Positions 34,985 through 44,630 of a DNA stretch of 64,000 nucleotides are shown here, in pieces. This stretch comes from DATEDA01 sp963789885. Lineage in GTDB: Bacteria; Pseudomonadota; Gammaproteobacteria; Burkholderiales; SG8-39. The first letter of the stretch is position 1, and every line of letters begins with the position of its first letter. The DNA is taken from assembly GCA_963789885.1 (NCBI GenBank), contig CAWBNB010000049.1, positions 1-64,000 of the forward strand. The letters are read 5' to 3'. The translations under genes and the position numbers were made by a program. The notes beneath the pieces were generated by a model. The model searched no databases. It was not told where the DNA came from and saw only the letters and a program-made list of their open reading frames with translations.

Positions 34985-35665
34985 TCACCAGGCCACGGGG
35001 CGCCGGTGCCGGAAAAACCCGCCCGTCGGACCTGACGCCGGCAGCGTCGCGAGCCAGACGATCGTGTCCGCACCCTCCTCGACCGAGCTGGTCGCGGATT
35101 TCCCGCCCATCCGTGTGCGTACCCAGCCGGGGCACCCGGCGTTGACCTTGACGTCGCCGCGCACCTCGCCGGCGAGCTTGAGCGTCAGCGCGTTGAGCGC
35201 GGCCTTGGAGATCGAGTACGCGGTATCGGGCCCCAGGCCGCTGCTGAAGGCGCCGTAGCCCGACGAGACGTTGACGACGCGCCCATATCCGCGCGCGACC
35301 ATCCCGGGCACCAGCGCCCTGCACAGCGCGAGCGGCCCGAACAGGTGAACTTCCATCGATTCGCGCACCGCCGACATCGCGACCGTGAAGCTGTCGCCGG
35401 TGCTGTAGATGCCGGCGTTGTTCACGAGCACGTCGATCGCGATACGCTCGCGCGCGAGCGACGCCACCGCGGCGTCGATCGACACCGGATCGGCTACGTC
35501 CAGCTCGATGGCGGTCGCCTGCGCGTCCGTGATCGAACGCGCCGCCGCCTGACCGTCCGGCACCGACCGCGACCCGATGACGACGCGCAGGCCCGCGGCG
35601 GCGAGCCCCTTCGCGACGGCGAGGCCGATGCCGCGGTTCCCGCCGGTGATCAGCGCGGTTCGCAC
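34985..35665 (-). CDS. Short-chain dehydrogenase/reductase
   Basis: 226 residues. Classical SDR features: cofactor motif 'TGGNRGIG' at residues 7-14, 'LDVADP', 'VNNAGIYS', catalytic Ser in 'VVNVSSGYGAF' and Tyr-x3-Lys in 'AYSISKAALN', then 'CPGWVRTRMGG'. The Arg-rich second strand end 'IGSRS' favours NADP(H). It lies 75 bases downstream of the ABC permease on the same strand and may be the last gene of that operon. Substrate unknown. Confidence 0.93.
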   Translation of the reverse strand: MRTALITGGNRGIGLAVAKGLAAAGLRVVIGSRSVPDGQAAARSITDAQATAIELDVADPVSIDAAVASLARERIAIDVLVNNAGIYSTGDSFTVAMSAVRESMEVHLFGPLALCRALVPGMVARGYGRVVNVSSGYGAFSSGLGPDTAYSISKAALNALTLKLAGEVRGDVKVNAGCPGWVRTRMGGKSATSSVEEGADTIVWLATLPASGPTGGFFRHRRPVAW

Positions 35666-35740
35666 GGCTGCGCGGCTACTTGGGGGGCTTGAACGCGTGT
35701 GTCCACTGGTTGCGGAGCAAGGTGATTGCCATCGTGCAGT

Positions 35741-36749
35741 TCAGGCATCGTACGCCGACACCCGGCGCTGGACCGGGAAGAGATGCAGGTCGAAGCGCTC
35801 GCGCGACGTAGCCCCACAGCCCGCGCGGGAAGCGCACCATCACCACCACCGCGACGAGCCCGAGCACGATCAGGTACCAGGTCCCGAAATCGGCGAGCGT
35901 CTCGCGCAGCACGAAGAAGAGCAGCGTGCCGATGATCGGGCCCTCGATCGTGCCGATCCCGCCGATCACGACGATGAAGATCACGAACGCGGTCCAGCTC
36001 ACGCCGAACGCCGCGTCGGGCGAGATGCGCAGGTTCACCAGGAAGTAGAGCGCGCCGACGACGCCGCAGCCGAACGCCGCGATCACGTACACCCAGAACT
36101 TGGTCGCGGCGATGTCCACGCCCTGGCTCGCCGCCGCGCGCTCGCTGTCGCGGATCGCGGTGAGTGCGAGGCCGTGCCGCGAACGGAGCAGCCAGTAGAG
36201 CGCCGCGACCGCGCCGACGAGCCACCGCGAGCGCGATCCAGAACGTCACCGACTCGCGCATGGCTCTTCGGGAACTCGCGGATGGAGATCAGGCTGGTGC
36301 CGGTGCCGCCGCCGACCGCGGCCGTGTTCGAGGCGACGAGGCGGAGCGACTCTGCCACCACCCAGGTGCCGATCGCGAAGTAGCCGCCCTGCAGCCGGAA
36401 CACGATCCTCGAGGTCGGCACCGCGACCAGCGCCGCGACCACGCCCGCGAGCGGAACGCAGAGGAACGGGTTGAGGCCGCCGAGATCGGCGGCGACGACG
36501 AGCGCGTAGCCGCCGACGCCGAGATAGCCCTGCTGCCCCACCGAGACGAGGCCGCCGTAGCCGGCGAGCAGGTTCCACATCTGCGCCAGCGCGAGCAGGC
36601 AGGCGAACTCGACGAAGAGCCGCAGCGTGCTCGGGTCGGCCCACGCGGGGAGCGACGCGAGCACCAGCACGCGCGACGACCGCCGCGACCCCGGCGACCC
36701 GGCTGGCGCGCGTGGCGCGATGGACGACGGCGGCCGGCTCGTCCGCTCG
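35741..36749 (-). pseudogene. Branched-chain-amino-acid-type ABC transporter permease (LivM), frameshifted
   Basis: LivM motifs appear in order but in alternating frames: 'LAQMWNLLAGYGGLVSVGQQGYLG', 'PTSRIVFRLQGGYFAIGTWVVAESLR', then after extra bases near 36262 and 36222 'LALTAIRDSERAAASQGVD' and 'FWVYVIAAFGCGVVGALYFLVN', 'GIGTIEGPIIGTLLFFVLRETLAD', and after another near 35801 'FDLHLFPVQRRV' to a TGA at 35741-35743. Removing one base at each point yields a normal-looking permease. The start is uncertain, close to 36749 just after the LivH stop. Eight to ten membrane helices expected. Confidence 0.8.
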
Positions 36750-37625
36750 CTAGTCCCGCGTCCGCGGGAAGAGACCCTGCGGCCGCACGAGCAGCACGGC
36801 GAGGAAGACGAGATGCCCGACGAGGATGCCCCAGCCGGGATCGAGGCGGAAGCCGATGCCCTGCGCGACGCCGAGCACCAGCGCGCCCGCGAACGTGCCC
36901 CAGAACGAGCCCGAGGCCGCCGATGATGACCGCCTCGAACGCGTAGAGGAGATATCCCGGGCCGTCGCTCGGCGAGACCGTGGTGCGTAGCGCGAGGAAG
37001 ACGCCCGCGACGGTGACCACCGCGAACGCGATCGCGGTGGCGAGCGCGTACACGTGGCGGTGGTCGATGCCCTGCAGCTCGGCCGCCTGCGGATCGTCGG
37101 AGGTGGCGCGGAACGCGCGGCCGAGCGTGCGTATGTCCGAAGAGCCACTCGAGCGCGACGGTCAGGCCGAGCGCCACGAGCAGCGTGATCAGCGGGAGCC
37201 AGCCGATCGCGAGGTCGCCGGCGATGCGCATGCTCTGCGTCTCGAGGCCGCCGGCGCTCAGGCCGCGCGAGTCGGCGGAGAACACTTCGAGCAGCACGTT
37301 CTGGATGATGATCGAGAGCCCGAACGTCACCAGCAGCGGCGGCAGGATGTCCTTGCCGAGCGTGCGGTTCAGGACGCCGCGCTGGAGGCCGTAGCCGACC
37401 GCGACCATCACCGGCAGCGACCATGGCGAGGAGCGAGCGCCGGACCGGCCGGGACCGCCGAGCGCGATGCCGATGGCGAGGAACGCCGCGAGCACGATGA
37501 GGTCGCCGTGCGCGATGTTCACCAGGCGCATCACGCCGAACATGAGCGACAGCCCGATCGCGAACAGCGCGTAGAGGCCGCCGAGCAGCAGCGCCCTGCA
37601 GGACGGTGTCGATCCAGCCGATCAT
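36750..37625 (-). pseudogene. Branched-chain-amino-acid-type ABC transporter permease (LivH), frameshifted
   Basis: Starts 'MIGWIDTVLQG' and, after an extra base near 37592, continues 'LFAIGLSLMFGVMRLVNIAHGDLIVLAAF', the LivH hallmark. Later parts 'GYGLQRGVLNRTLGKDILPPLLVTFGLS', 'LGRAFRATSDDPQAAELQGID', 'GPGYLLYAFEAVIIGGLG' and 'VLLVRPQGLFPRTRD' lie in different frames, with breaks near 37430, 37143 and 36910. All expected permease segments are present. Its ATG overlaps the LivF stop (ATGA). It forms the membrane channel with LivM. Confidence 0.82.
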
Positions 37626-38334
37626 GCCGCCACGCCCGACCCGAAGTACGCAGCGGAGATCGCGGCGCGCGCGAGCTCGCTCGAGCGCCCCTGCAGCGAC
37701 ACGCGGCCCTCCTGGAAGCAGTACAGGCGGTCGGTCGTGCGCTGCGCGAGCCCACGTCCTGCTCGACGACGATGACGGTCAGCCCCTCGCGCATCATCGC
37801 CGGGAGCGCGCCGTAGAGGCGCGGTCACGACCAGGGGCGAGAGCCCGAGCGAGATCTCGTCGCAGATCAGGAGGCGCGGGTTGGCGATCAGCGCGCGGCC
37901 GATGGCGACCATCTGCTGCTGGCCGCCCGAGAGCGCGTTGCCGGGGAGCGCGCGCACCTCGCGGAGCGCGGGGAACAGCTCGTAGACGCGCGCGAGGCTC
38001 CACGGTCCCTTGCGCTCGTGTAACCGCCGATCGAGCAGGTTCTCCTCCACGGTGAGGCTCGGGAAGAGCCGCCGGCCCTCCGGGACCATGGCGATGCCGC
38101 GCCGGACGATGCGGTGGCGGGCATGCCCGCCGATCGCTCGCCGTCGAGCACGATCCGGTCGGGCGGCGCGGCGAGCAGCCCGGTGACCGTCTTGAGGAAC
38201 GTCGACTTGCCGGCGCCGTTGGCGCCGATGATCGCGACCACTTCGCCGGCGCGGATCTCGAAGTCGATGCCGAACAGCGCCTGGAAGTCGCCGTAGAACG
38301 CGGTGAGCCCCCGGGTGGCGAGCAGCGCGCTCAC
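37622..38334 (-). pseudogene. Branched-chain-amino-acid-type ABC transporter ATPase (LivF), frameshifted
   Basis: GTG start at 38334 overlaps the LivG stop (GTGA). 'GLTAFYGDFQALFGIDFEI' and Walker A 'GANGAGKSTFLKTVTGLL' are in one frame. After a break near 38115 come 'MVPEGRRLFPSLTVEENL', signature 'LSGGQQQMVAIGRALIANPRLL' and Walker B 'LICDEISLGLSP'. After breaks near 37821 and 37750 come 'REGLTVIVVEQDV' and 'TTDRLYCFQEGRVSLQG'. This is the energising subunit partner of LivG. Motif content is complete despite three frame changes. Confidence 0.83.
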
Positions 38335-39063
38335 GCCTCGATTCCCAGGTAGACGCGCCGGACCTCCGGGTCGGCCATCACCGCGCGCGGGCGCGCCCTC
38401 GGCGAGCTTCGCGCCGAAGTTGATCACGACGATCCGGTCGGCGACCGCGACGAGGGCGTGCATGACGTGCTCGATCCAGATCATCGTCGACGCCCGCGCG
38501 CCTTGATCTCGCGGATCAGCGCGACCAGCTCGCGCGACTCGTGCTCGGTCAGGCCGCCGGCGATCTCGTCGAGCAGGAGGAGCTCGCGGCCGCGTGGCGA
38601 GCGCGCGCGCGAGCTCGAGGCGCTTGCGGTCGAGAAGGGTGAGCGAGCCGGCGAGCGCGGTTCGCGTGGCCGCCGGAGCCCGGTGCGCTCGAGCACCTCG
38701 ACGCACGCGCCGCTCGCCGCGTCCTCGCGGCAGCGCCGCGCCGAACGTGGCCGCGACGAGCAGGTTCTCGAACACCGTCATGCCGCCGAACGGCTGCGGG
38801 ATCTGGTAGGAGCGCCCGATGCCCCGGCGGCAGCGCTCGTGGGGCGCGAGCCGCGGTGATGTCCTCGCCGCGGAAGCGGATCGACCCGGCGTCGGCGCGC
38901 AGGTCGCCGCCCGATCGAGGTTGAACAGCGTGGTCTTGCCGGCGCCGTTCGGGCCGATGACGCCCAGCGACCTCGCCGGCCTCGACCGACAGCGTCAGAT
39001 CGTCGACGACCCGCACGGCGCCGAACGACTTCCGACGCCCGCGAGTGCGAGGACCTCGGTCAT
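38331..39063 (-). pseudogene. Branched-chain-amino-acid-type ABC transporter ATPase (LivG), heavily frameshifted
   Basis: Begins 'MTEVLALAGV' at 39063. Reading across frames recovers 'RVVDDLTLSVEAGEV', Walker A 'GVIGPNGAGKTTLFNL', 'ADAGSIRFRGEDIT', 'QPFGGMTVFENLLVAATFG', 'LLDRKRLELARALATRP', Walker B 'LLLLDEIAGGLTEHE' and the LivG-typical 'TMIWIEHVMHALVAVADRIVVINFG', ending 'VRRVYLGIEA'. About eleven frame changes are needed in 730 bases (near 39031, 38968, 38916, 38911, 38851, 38728, 38676, 38656, 38587, 38495 and 38389), the densest in the window. Confidence 0.8.
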
Positions 39064-39122
39064 CGGACGACGCGGCGCCGCGTAGCGCGCCTCCGGCGCC
39101 GTGCTCCCGCGCGAGGACAGGG

Positions 39123-40410
39123 TCAGCCGATCAGCTTCAGCTTGCCCGCGACCGGGATCGTTCGGCGCGGTCCGGTTGTCGACGACGACCAGCTCGTACT
39201 TGTACTTCTTGCCCGGCACCCACTGGCCGCCCGACGAGCGGCGTCCGCGTCACGTTCTTCACCGGCCCCTTGCCCCACGCGACGTGGCCGACGATCGTGT
39301 CGAGGTCGGTGGCGACGAGCGCGTCGCGGATCGGCGGCCTTGTCGCCCGCGTCCTTGGCGCGCTTGAGCGTGTCGATCGCGACCTCGAACAGCGCGTGCA
39401 CGAAGCCGATCGGCTGCGTCCACTGCTTCTTCGTCGCCGCCTCGTACGCGTCGGCGAGCTGCGTCGCCGACTGGCCGGTGAGCGAGGACTTGAACGGGAC
39501 GGTCGGCGTCCACCACACCTCGGTCGACATCCCGTCGCCGAGCTCGCCGAGCGCCTCGACCGCGGCCGGGAAGAGCAGCGCCTTGCCGACCGTGACCACC
39601 TTCGGCCGGAAGCCCTGCTGGCGCGCCTGCGTCAGGAACGTCTTCATGTCCGGCGGGATCACGACGCCGGTGACGATCTCGACGTTCTCCTTCTTGAACG
39701 CCGCGATCTGCGCGCTGAAGTCCTGGGTGAGGTTCTGGAAGCGGCCGGGATCGACGAGCTTGAAGCCGTCCTTCGCGAGCGCGGGCGGCAGGCCGAGCTT
39801 CGGATCGCCCCACGCGTTGCCGTCGCCGTCGTTCGGGAAGAGCCCGCCCACGACCTTGTTGGTCGGCACCGAGCCCCACAGGTTGAGGAACACCGCGATG
39901 ATGTCCTCGAGACCCCAGAAGAAGTGATAGGTCCAGTTGAAGCCCTTCGCCGGGTCGCCCTTGCGCCCGAAGAACCACGGCTGCCACGGGCAGAGGCTCG
40001 ACACGCACGGCACCTCGTTCAGCTCGCACTGGTCGGACACCGGGTTCGCGGTCTCCGGCGTGTTGCCGACCGCCATGATGTCGATCTTCTCCTTGAGGAT
40101 CAGATCGGCGGCCACCTCGCCGGCGCGGTTCGGGTTCGACTGGCTGTCGCGGACCACGACCTGCACCGGGTACTTCTTGCCGCCGATCGTGATGCCGTTC
40201 TTGAGGAGGGCCTGGACGCCGCCGATCACGAACTTGTCCGCCTCGCCGAACGGCGCGAGCGGGCCGGTCTGCGGCGACACGTAGCCGATCTTGAGCGGGC
40301 GGGCGCCTGGCCGAACGCGGGAAGCCGAGGCTGGCGGCGGCGCCCGCCGTGGCGAGCGCGGCACCGCGCTTGAGGGCACTGCGGCGGCCCGGGTCGACGT
40401 TGCGTTTCAT
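39123..40410 (-). pseudogene. Branched-chain-amino-acid-type ABC transporter substrate-binding protein, frameshifted
   Basis: The N-terminus 'MKRNVDPGRRSALKRGAALA' is a twin-Arg-like signal. After a break near 40315 a long intact stretch begins 'PLKIGYVSPQTGPLAPFGEAD', then 'KNGITIGGKKYPVQVVVRDSQ', 'VGNTPETANPVSDQCELNEVPC' and 'PIGFVHALFEVAIDTLKRAKD': a Peripla_BP_6 (LivK-like) receptor of the HAAT family. Near the end, +1 breaks at about 39332, 39231 and 39159 hide 'VPGKKYKYELVVVDNRTAPN' and 'GKLKLIG'. The ligand is probably an aromatic or amino acid, given the hydroxylase upstream. Confidence 0.87.
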
Positions 40411-40423
40411 GGTTCTCCCTTGT

Positions 40424-41993
40424 CTATTTGCGGAACAGGTTGATCTTGTCGGTGTTGACCAGGTCGGGCGCCGTCCAGCCGTTGAGGTCGTACTCGTTCA
40501 GGCACTTGTCGGCGAACGCCTTGAAGCGGTCGTACGCGCCGGAGGCGATCGCGCCGAAGAGCGCGTAGCGCCGGATCTCCTCGTGGCTGCCGCTGTAGTT
40601 GATCTCGTACAGTTCGTGGCGCCCGCCGAACTCGGTCCCGACCGCGTCCCAGAGCGCCTTCATCACCTTCACCCGGCCCACCGCGTCGACGCCGCCGGAG
40701 CCGCGCAGGTAGCGGTCGAGGTACGGGCGCAGCTCCGGATTCTTGAAGTCGTTCGCGTGCGAGTTGAGGAAGATGAGCCCGCTCGCCACCGTCTTCTCGA
40801 TCAGGTTCTTCACCGCGACGTACGCCTCGGGGGCGAGCACCTGGTAGGCGGAGGCCGCCTCCATGCTGGGAAGGATGCACCCGCTCTCCCACGGGTCGGC
40901 CGAGTGCGCCATCGCCTCGGTGCACGCCCACAGCATGTTGCGCCAGGCGAGCGCCTCGCCGATGTTCGCCTCGACGCCGCGGAACTGCCGCGCGCCGGTG
41001 ATCTCGGTCGCCTTGATCATCAGGCCGACGATGAAGTCGAGCTTCACTGCGAGCCGCGTGCAGCCCTGGAACATCGCGCGCGGCAGGAAGCCGGTGCGCG
41101 GGAAGAAGTTGTTCGCCTTCTCGACGTCGGCGTAGACGAACACGTCTTCCCACGGCACGAACGCGTTGTCGAGCACGAAGACCGCGTCGTTCTCGTCCAG
41201 CCGGCTCGACAGCGGGTAGTCGAACGGGCTGCCCATCGCCGCGGCGCGGTACTCGTTCGAGACCCGGCAGATGAGCTTCACCCCCTTGGCGTTCGTCGGG
41301 ATCATGAACACCATCGAGAAGTTCTTGTCCTGCACCGGGATCAGGCCGTGGTGCGCGACGAACGTGTAGTGCGTGAGCGCGGACCCCGTCGCGACGACCT
41401 TGGCGCCGCTCACGTAGATGCCCGCGTCGGTCTCCTTGGTGACGTGGCAGTACACGTCGGTCGCGCCGCCCGGCGCGCCGGGCGCGATTTGCGGTCGACC
41501 GGCGGGTGGATGATCGCGTGGTTCACGAACGGCACGCGCTCCTGGCTCGCGCGGTACCACTTGCGCGCGTTCGCCTGGTACGGCGCGTAGAACTCCGCAT
41601 TCGCGCCGAGGGTGCCGAGGAACGCCGCCTTGTAGTCGGGCGAGCGGCCGAGCCAGCCGTAGGTGACGCGCGCCCACTCGGCGATCGCGTTGCGCGAGGC
41701 GACCTGCTCCTCGACCGTGCGCGGCGCGATGAAGTAGCGATGCGTGAACCCGCCCCACTCGGTCGGGCAGGTGAGAACGTTCTTCCGGACTTGTGGTCTT
41801 CGTGCAGCGCGTCGTAGAGCCGCGCGATCATCCGCGCGGTGTTCTGGAACGCGGGATGCTGGGTGATCTTCTTCACCCGCTCGCCGTAGATCCAGATCTC
41901 CCGCCCGTCGTCGAGGCTCTCGAGGAACTCCTGGCCGGTGTACGGGAGCGTGACCGTGCCGCTCGCGGATTTCGGCTTCGCTTCGGTCGCCAT
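40424..41993 (-). pseudogene. 4-hydroxyphenylacetate 3-hydroxylase (HpaB)-family flavin monooxygenase, frameshifted
   Basis: From 41993: 'LPYTGQEFLESLDDGREIWIYGERV' and 'HPAFQNTARMIARLYDALHED', the HpaB N-terminal domain. After a one-base loss near 41783 comes 'TCPTEWGGFTHRYFIAPR', and after another near 41490 the remaining 340 residues are intact: 'VYCHVTKETDAGIYVSGAKVVATGSALTH', 'DENDAVFVLDNAFVPWEDVFVY' and 'LIFLNSHANDFKNPELRPYLDRYLRG'. The family uses FADH2 from a separate reductase to hydroxylate phenols. No reductase gene is nearby. It heads the ABC-transporter operon, 13 bases before the receptor. Confidence 0.85.
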
Positions 41994-42096
41994 CGGGAAT
42001 CCTCCTCTGCGGGGGCGCGCCGAGGCCTGGCCAGGCGCGGATCGTTTGCAGCGACTCTACCCGAACCTGCGCTTCGCTCCAAGCGCGGCACAGCGG

Positions 42097-43347
42097 TCAG
42101 CCGGCGCGTGCGAGCGGCGCGGGGGCGCGCGGGAAGAACCCGCCGCCCGAGCGCCGCACCAGCCACAGTGCGATCGTGAGGTTCACGAGGTTCCACCCGA
42201 TCCCGTTCGCGAACGCCGCCTTGTACGAGCCGGTGAGGTCGAAGATCGCGCCGGTCATCCAGCCGCCGAGCGCCATGCCGAAGAGCGTCGCCGTGATGAC
42301 CGCGGCGATGCGGGTGCCGGCCTCCCGCGGCGTGAAGTGCTCGCGGACGATGATCGCGTACGCCGGCACGATGCCCCCCTGGAAGAGGCCGAAGAGCCCG
42401 GAGATGACGTAGAGCGACACCAGCCCGTCGAACGGGAGGAACAGCATCAGCGCGAGCCCCTGCAGCAAGGACCCGAGCGCAAGGGTGCGCAAGCCCCCGA
42501 TGTGATCGCAGATCCAGCCCGACGCGAGCCGGCTCACGACGCCCAGGCCGAGCATCACCGACAGCATCTCGGCGCCACGCGCCGGCCCGTAGCCCAGGTC
42601 GGTGCAGTACGCGACGATGTGGACCTGGGGCATCGACATCGCCATGCAGCAGGCGAGGCCGGCGACGATCAGGAGGCCCTGCAGCGTGCCCGGCGAGAAG
42701 CCGAGCGGTCGCGGGCTTCCCGACGCCACGCGCGCGCCCGCGGGCGAAAACTCGAACACCGGTGGCCGCCGTCGCATGACCACCGCGAGCGGCAGCATCA
42801 CCGCCGCGCAGACGATGCCGATGCCGAAATGGGTCTGGCGCCAGCCCACGGTCTCGATGAAGTGCTGCACCACCGGCGGCCAGATCGTGCCGGCGAGGTA
42901 GTTGCCGCTCGCGCAGATCGCCACCGCCAGCCCGCGCCGGCGGACGAACCACAGCGAGATGTCGGCGATGAGCGGCGAGAACGTCGCCGAAGCGCCGAGG
43001 AGGCCGATGATCAGCCCCTGGACGAGTGCGAACTGCCACAGGCTCGCCGTTGCGCTCGCGGCGACGTAGCCGATGCCGAGGGCGAGCGCACCGATCACCA
43101 CCGGGACGACCACGCCGAAGCGGTCGGCGAGCCGGCCCATGAGCAGGCCACCGACACACAGGCCGAGGAGCGTCAGCGTGTAAGGCAGCGAGGCGTCGCC
43201 GCGCGCGACGCCGAATTCCGCCTGAACCGTCGGCAGCACCACGACCACCGACCACAGGCCGACGCCGCCGACGGACGAGATCGCGAGCGCCGCGGCGAGG
43301 CGCACCCACGCGTAGGCGGAGTCCGCCTCGCTTTGCTGCTTGGTCAT
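42097..43347 (-). CDS. Major facilitator superfamily transporter
   Basis: 416 residues with about twelve predicted membrane helices. Landmarks include 'GGLLMGRLADRFG' (loop 2-3 motif), 'LVQGLIIGLLGASATFSPLIADISLWFVRRRGLAVAICASGNYLAG' and 'VSRLASGWICDHIGGLRTLALGS' in the second half. The pattern fits the OFA/monocarboxylate-like MFS porters. It is monocistronic or loosely linked to the nitronate monooxygenase upstream (100 bases). ATG at 43347 follows CGGGAGGAG. Substrate not predictable. Confidence 0.92.
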   Translation of the reverse strand: MTKQQSEADSAYAWVRLAAALAISSVGGVGLWSVVVVLPTVQAEFGVARGDASLPYTLTLLGLCVGGLLMGRLADRFGVVVPVVIGALALGIGYVAASATASLWQFALVQGLIIGLLGASATFSPLIADISLWFVRRRGLAVAICASGNYLAGTIWPPVVQHFIETVGWRQTHFGIGIVCAAVMLPLAVVMRRRPPVFEFSPAGARVASGSPRPLGFSPGTLQGLLIVAGLACCMAMSMPQVHIVAYCTDLGYGPARGAEMLSVMLGLGVVSRLASGWICDHIGGLRTLALGSLLQGLALMLFLPFDGLVSLYVISGLFGLFQGGIVPAYAIIVREHFTPREAGTRIAAVITATLFGMALGGWMTGAIFDLTGSYKAAFANGIGWNLVNLTIALWLVRRSGGGFFPRAPAPLARAG

Positions 43348-43448
43348 CCACTCCTCCCGGTCGCCCGGGAGCGAGCGACGCTCCGAAGGTACCCCAGTCC
43401 GGCGGCGGTGCGCCATGCACACCGCAGCGACCGGCGTTGCGTCCCGCC

Positions 43449-44528
43449 CTACTGTACCGGCAGGCGCCGCAGCACTGAGCCGGCTTCCTCGGCGAGCCGC
43501 GCGACCAGCTGTGCCGCGGAGCCCCGGCGCGCCATGCCCGCGCCCTGACCCGCCCAGAGCGAGAGGAACTCTGCACGACCCGCCTTGGCCGCGGCGGCGC
43601 GCAGCGGGCGCGTCAGCGAGTTCTGCAGCGGGAACGGCAGGATCGCTTCGACGCCTCCCGCACGCTCGACCTCGGTCATGAACCGGTTGACGATGCCGCG
43701 CGCGGACCGGCCGGAGAAGGCACGCGTGATGCGCGTGTCGCTCTCCCGCGCGGCGAGGATCGCCTGCTTGTAGGCCTCGGGGATTCCCGCCTCTTCGCAC
43801 GTCAGGAACGCGGTCCCCATCTGCACGCCGCTCGCGCCGAGCGCGAGCGCGGCGGCGATGCCGCGCCCGTCCATGATGCCGCCCGAAGCGATGACCGGCA
43901 CCCGCACTGCGTCGACGATCTGCGGCACGAGCGCGATGGTGCCGACCATGCCGGCGTCGGTCTCGCCCACGAACGTGCCGCGATGGCCGCCCGCCTCGCT
44001 CCCCTGCGCGACGACGGCGTTCGCACCCGCCCGCTCGAGCACCCGGGCTTCCTCGACGTTGGTCGCGGTGCCCATCAGGAACATGCCGCGGGCCTTGATC
44101 GCGTCGATCGCCGCGACGGGCAGGACGCCGAACGTGAAACTGAACGCCGAGGCGCCGCTCGCGAGCGCGGCCTCGAAGAGGGCCGGGAACGCGTCGGCGG
44201 GCGCGGCCGGCGCAGTGGGCGCGGGCAGCCCGAGCTCGGCGAAGTAGGGCGCCACGCGTGCGAGCGCGGCAGTCGCGTCCGCCGGCGGGGGCGCGGGCGA
44301 GGGCGCGAAGAGGTTGATCCCGAACGGCCGCTTCGTCAGGCCGCGCACCGCGCGCGCGGCCTCGGTGATCTGCGCCGGCGTCAGGTAGGACGCCCCGATG
44401 AACCCGAGCGCGCCCGCCTCGCCGACCGCGGCGACGAGCGCCGGCGTATCGCCGCCGCCGGCGAGCGGCGCCTGGATGATCGGGTGGGTGAGCTCGAGCG
44501 CTCGGGTGAGCTCGGTCTGGATCGCCAT
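43449..44528 (-). CDS. Nitronate monooxygenase (2-nitropropane dioxygenase-like)
   Basis: 359-residue FMN-binding TIM barrel: 'HPIIQAPLAGGGDTPALVAAVGEAGALGFIGASYLTP', 'PFGINLFAP', 'NAVVAQGSEAGGHRGTF' with the catalytic-region His, 'VPVIASGGIMDGRGIAAALALGASGVQMGTAFL' (phosphate-binding) and 'RAFSGRSARGIVNRF'. It oxidises alkyl nitronates to carbonyls and nitrite. It is divergent from a LysR-type regulator 102 bases away, which is its likely controller. Confidence 0.93.
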   Translation of the reverse strand: MAIQTELTRALELTHPIIQAPLAGGGDTPALVAAVGEAGALGFIGASYLTPAQITEAARAVRGLTKRPFGINLFAPSPAPPPADATAALARVAPYFAELGLPAPTAPAAPADAFPALFEAALASGASAFSFTFGVLPVAAIDAIKARGMFLMGTATNVEEARVLERAGANAVVAQGSEAGGHRGTFVGETDAGMVGTIALVPQIVDAVRVPVIASGGIMDGRGIAAALALGASGVQMGTAFLTCEEAGIPEAYKQAILAARESDTRITRAFSGRSARGIVNRFMTEVERAGGVEAILPFPLQNSLTRPLRAAAAKAGRAEFLSLWAGQGAGMARRGSAAQLVARLAEEAGSVLRRLPVQ

Positions 44529-44613
44529 CGGTCGCCTCCGCCAGGCAGGGTGCGCACGACAGACGGTACCTTGACGGAGGCATCCCGGCAAATGAATAAT
44601 CGTGAACATATCG

Positions 44614-44628
44614 TTCTCGAATAGAGAA
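44614..44628. promoter_or_regulatory. LysR-type operator candidate TTCTC-N5-GAGAA
   Basis: TTCTC-GAATA-GAGAA is a 15-base imperfect-centre palindrome in the AT-rich gap between nitronate monooxygenase and the LysR gene, ending 2 bases before the LysR ATG. Its size and T-N11-A form match LysR autoregulatory boxes. Binding is inferred. Confidence 0.4.
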
Positions 44629-44630
44629 TC

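Noticed and set aside
35741..41993. Programmed ribosomal frameshifting in the transporter operon
   Set aside because: Far too many shifts, in both directions, without slippery heptamers or downstream pseudoknots; not compatible with known recoding.
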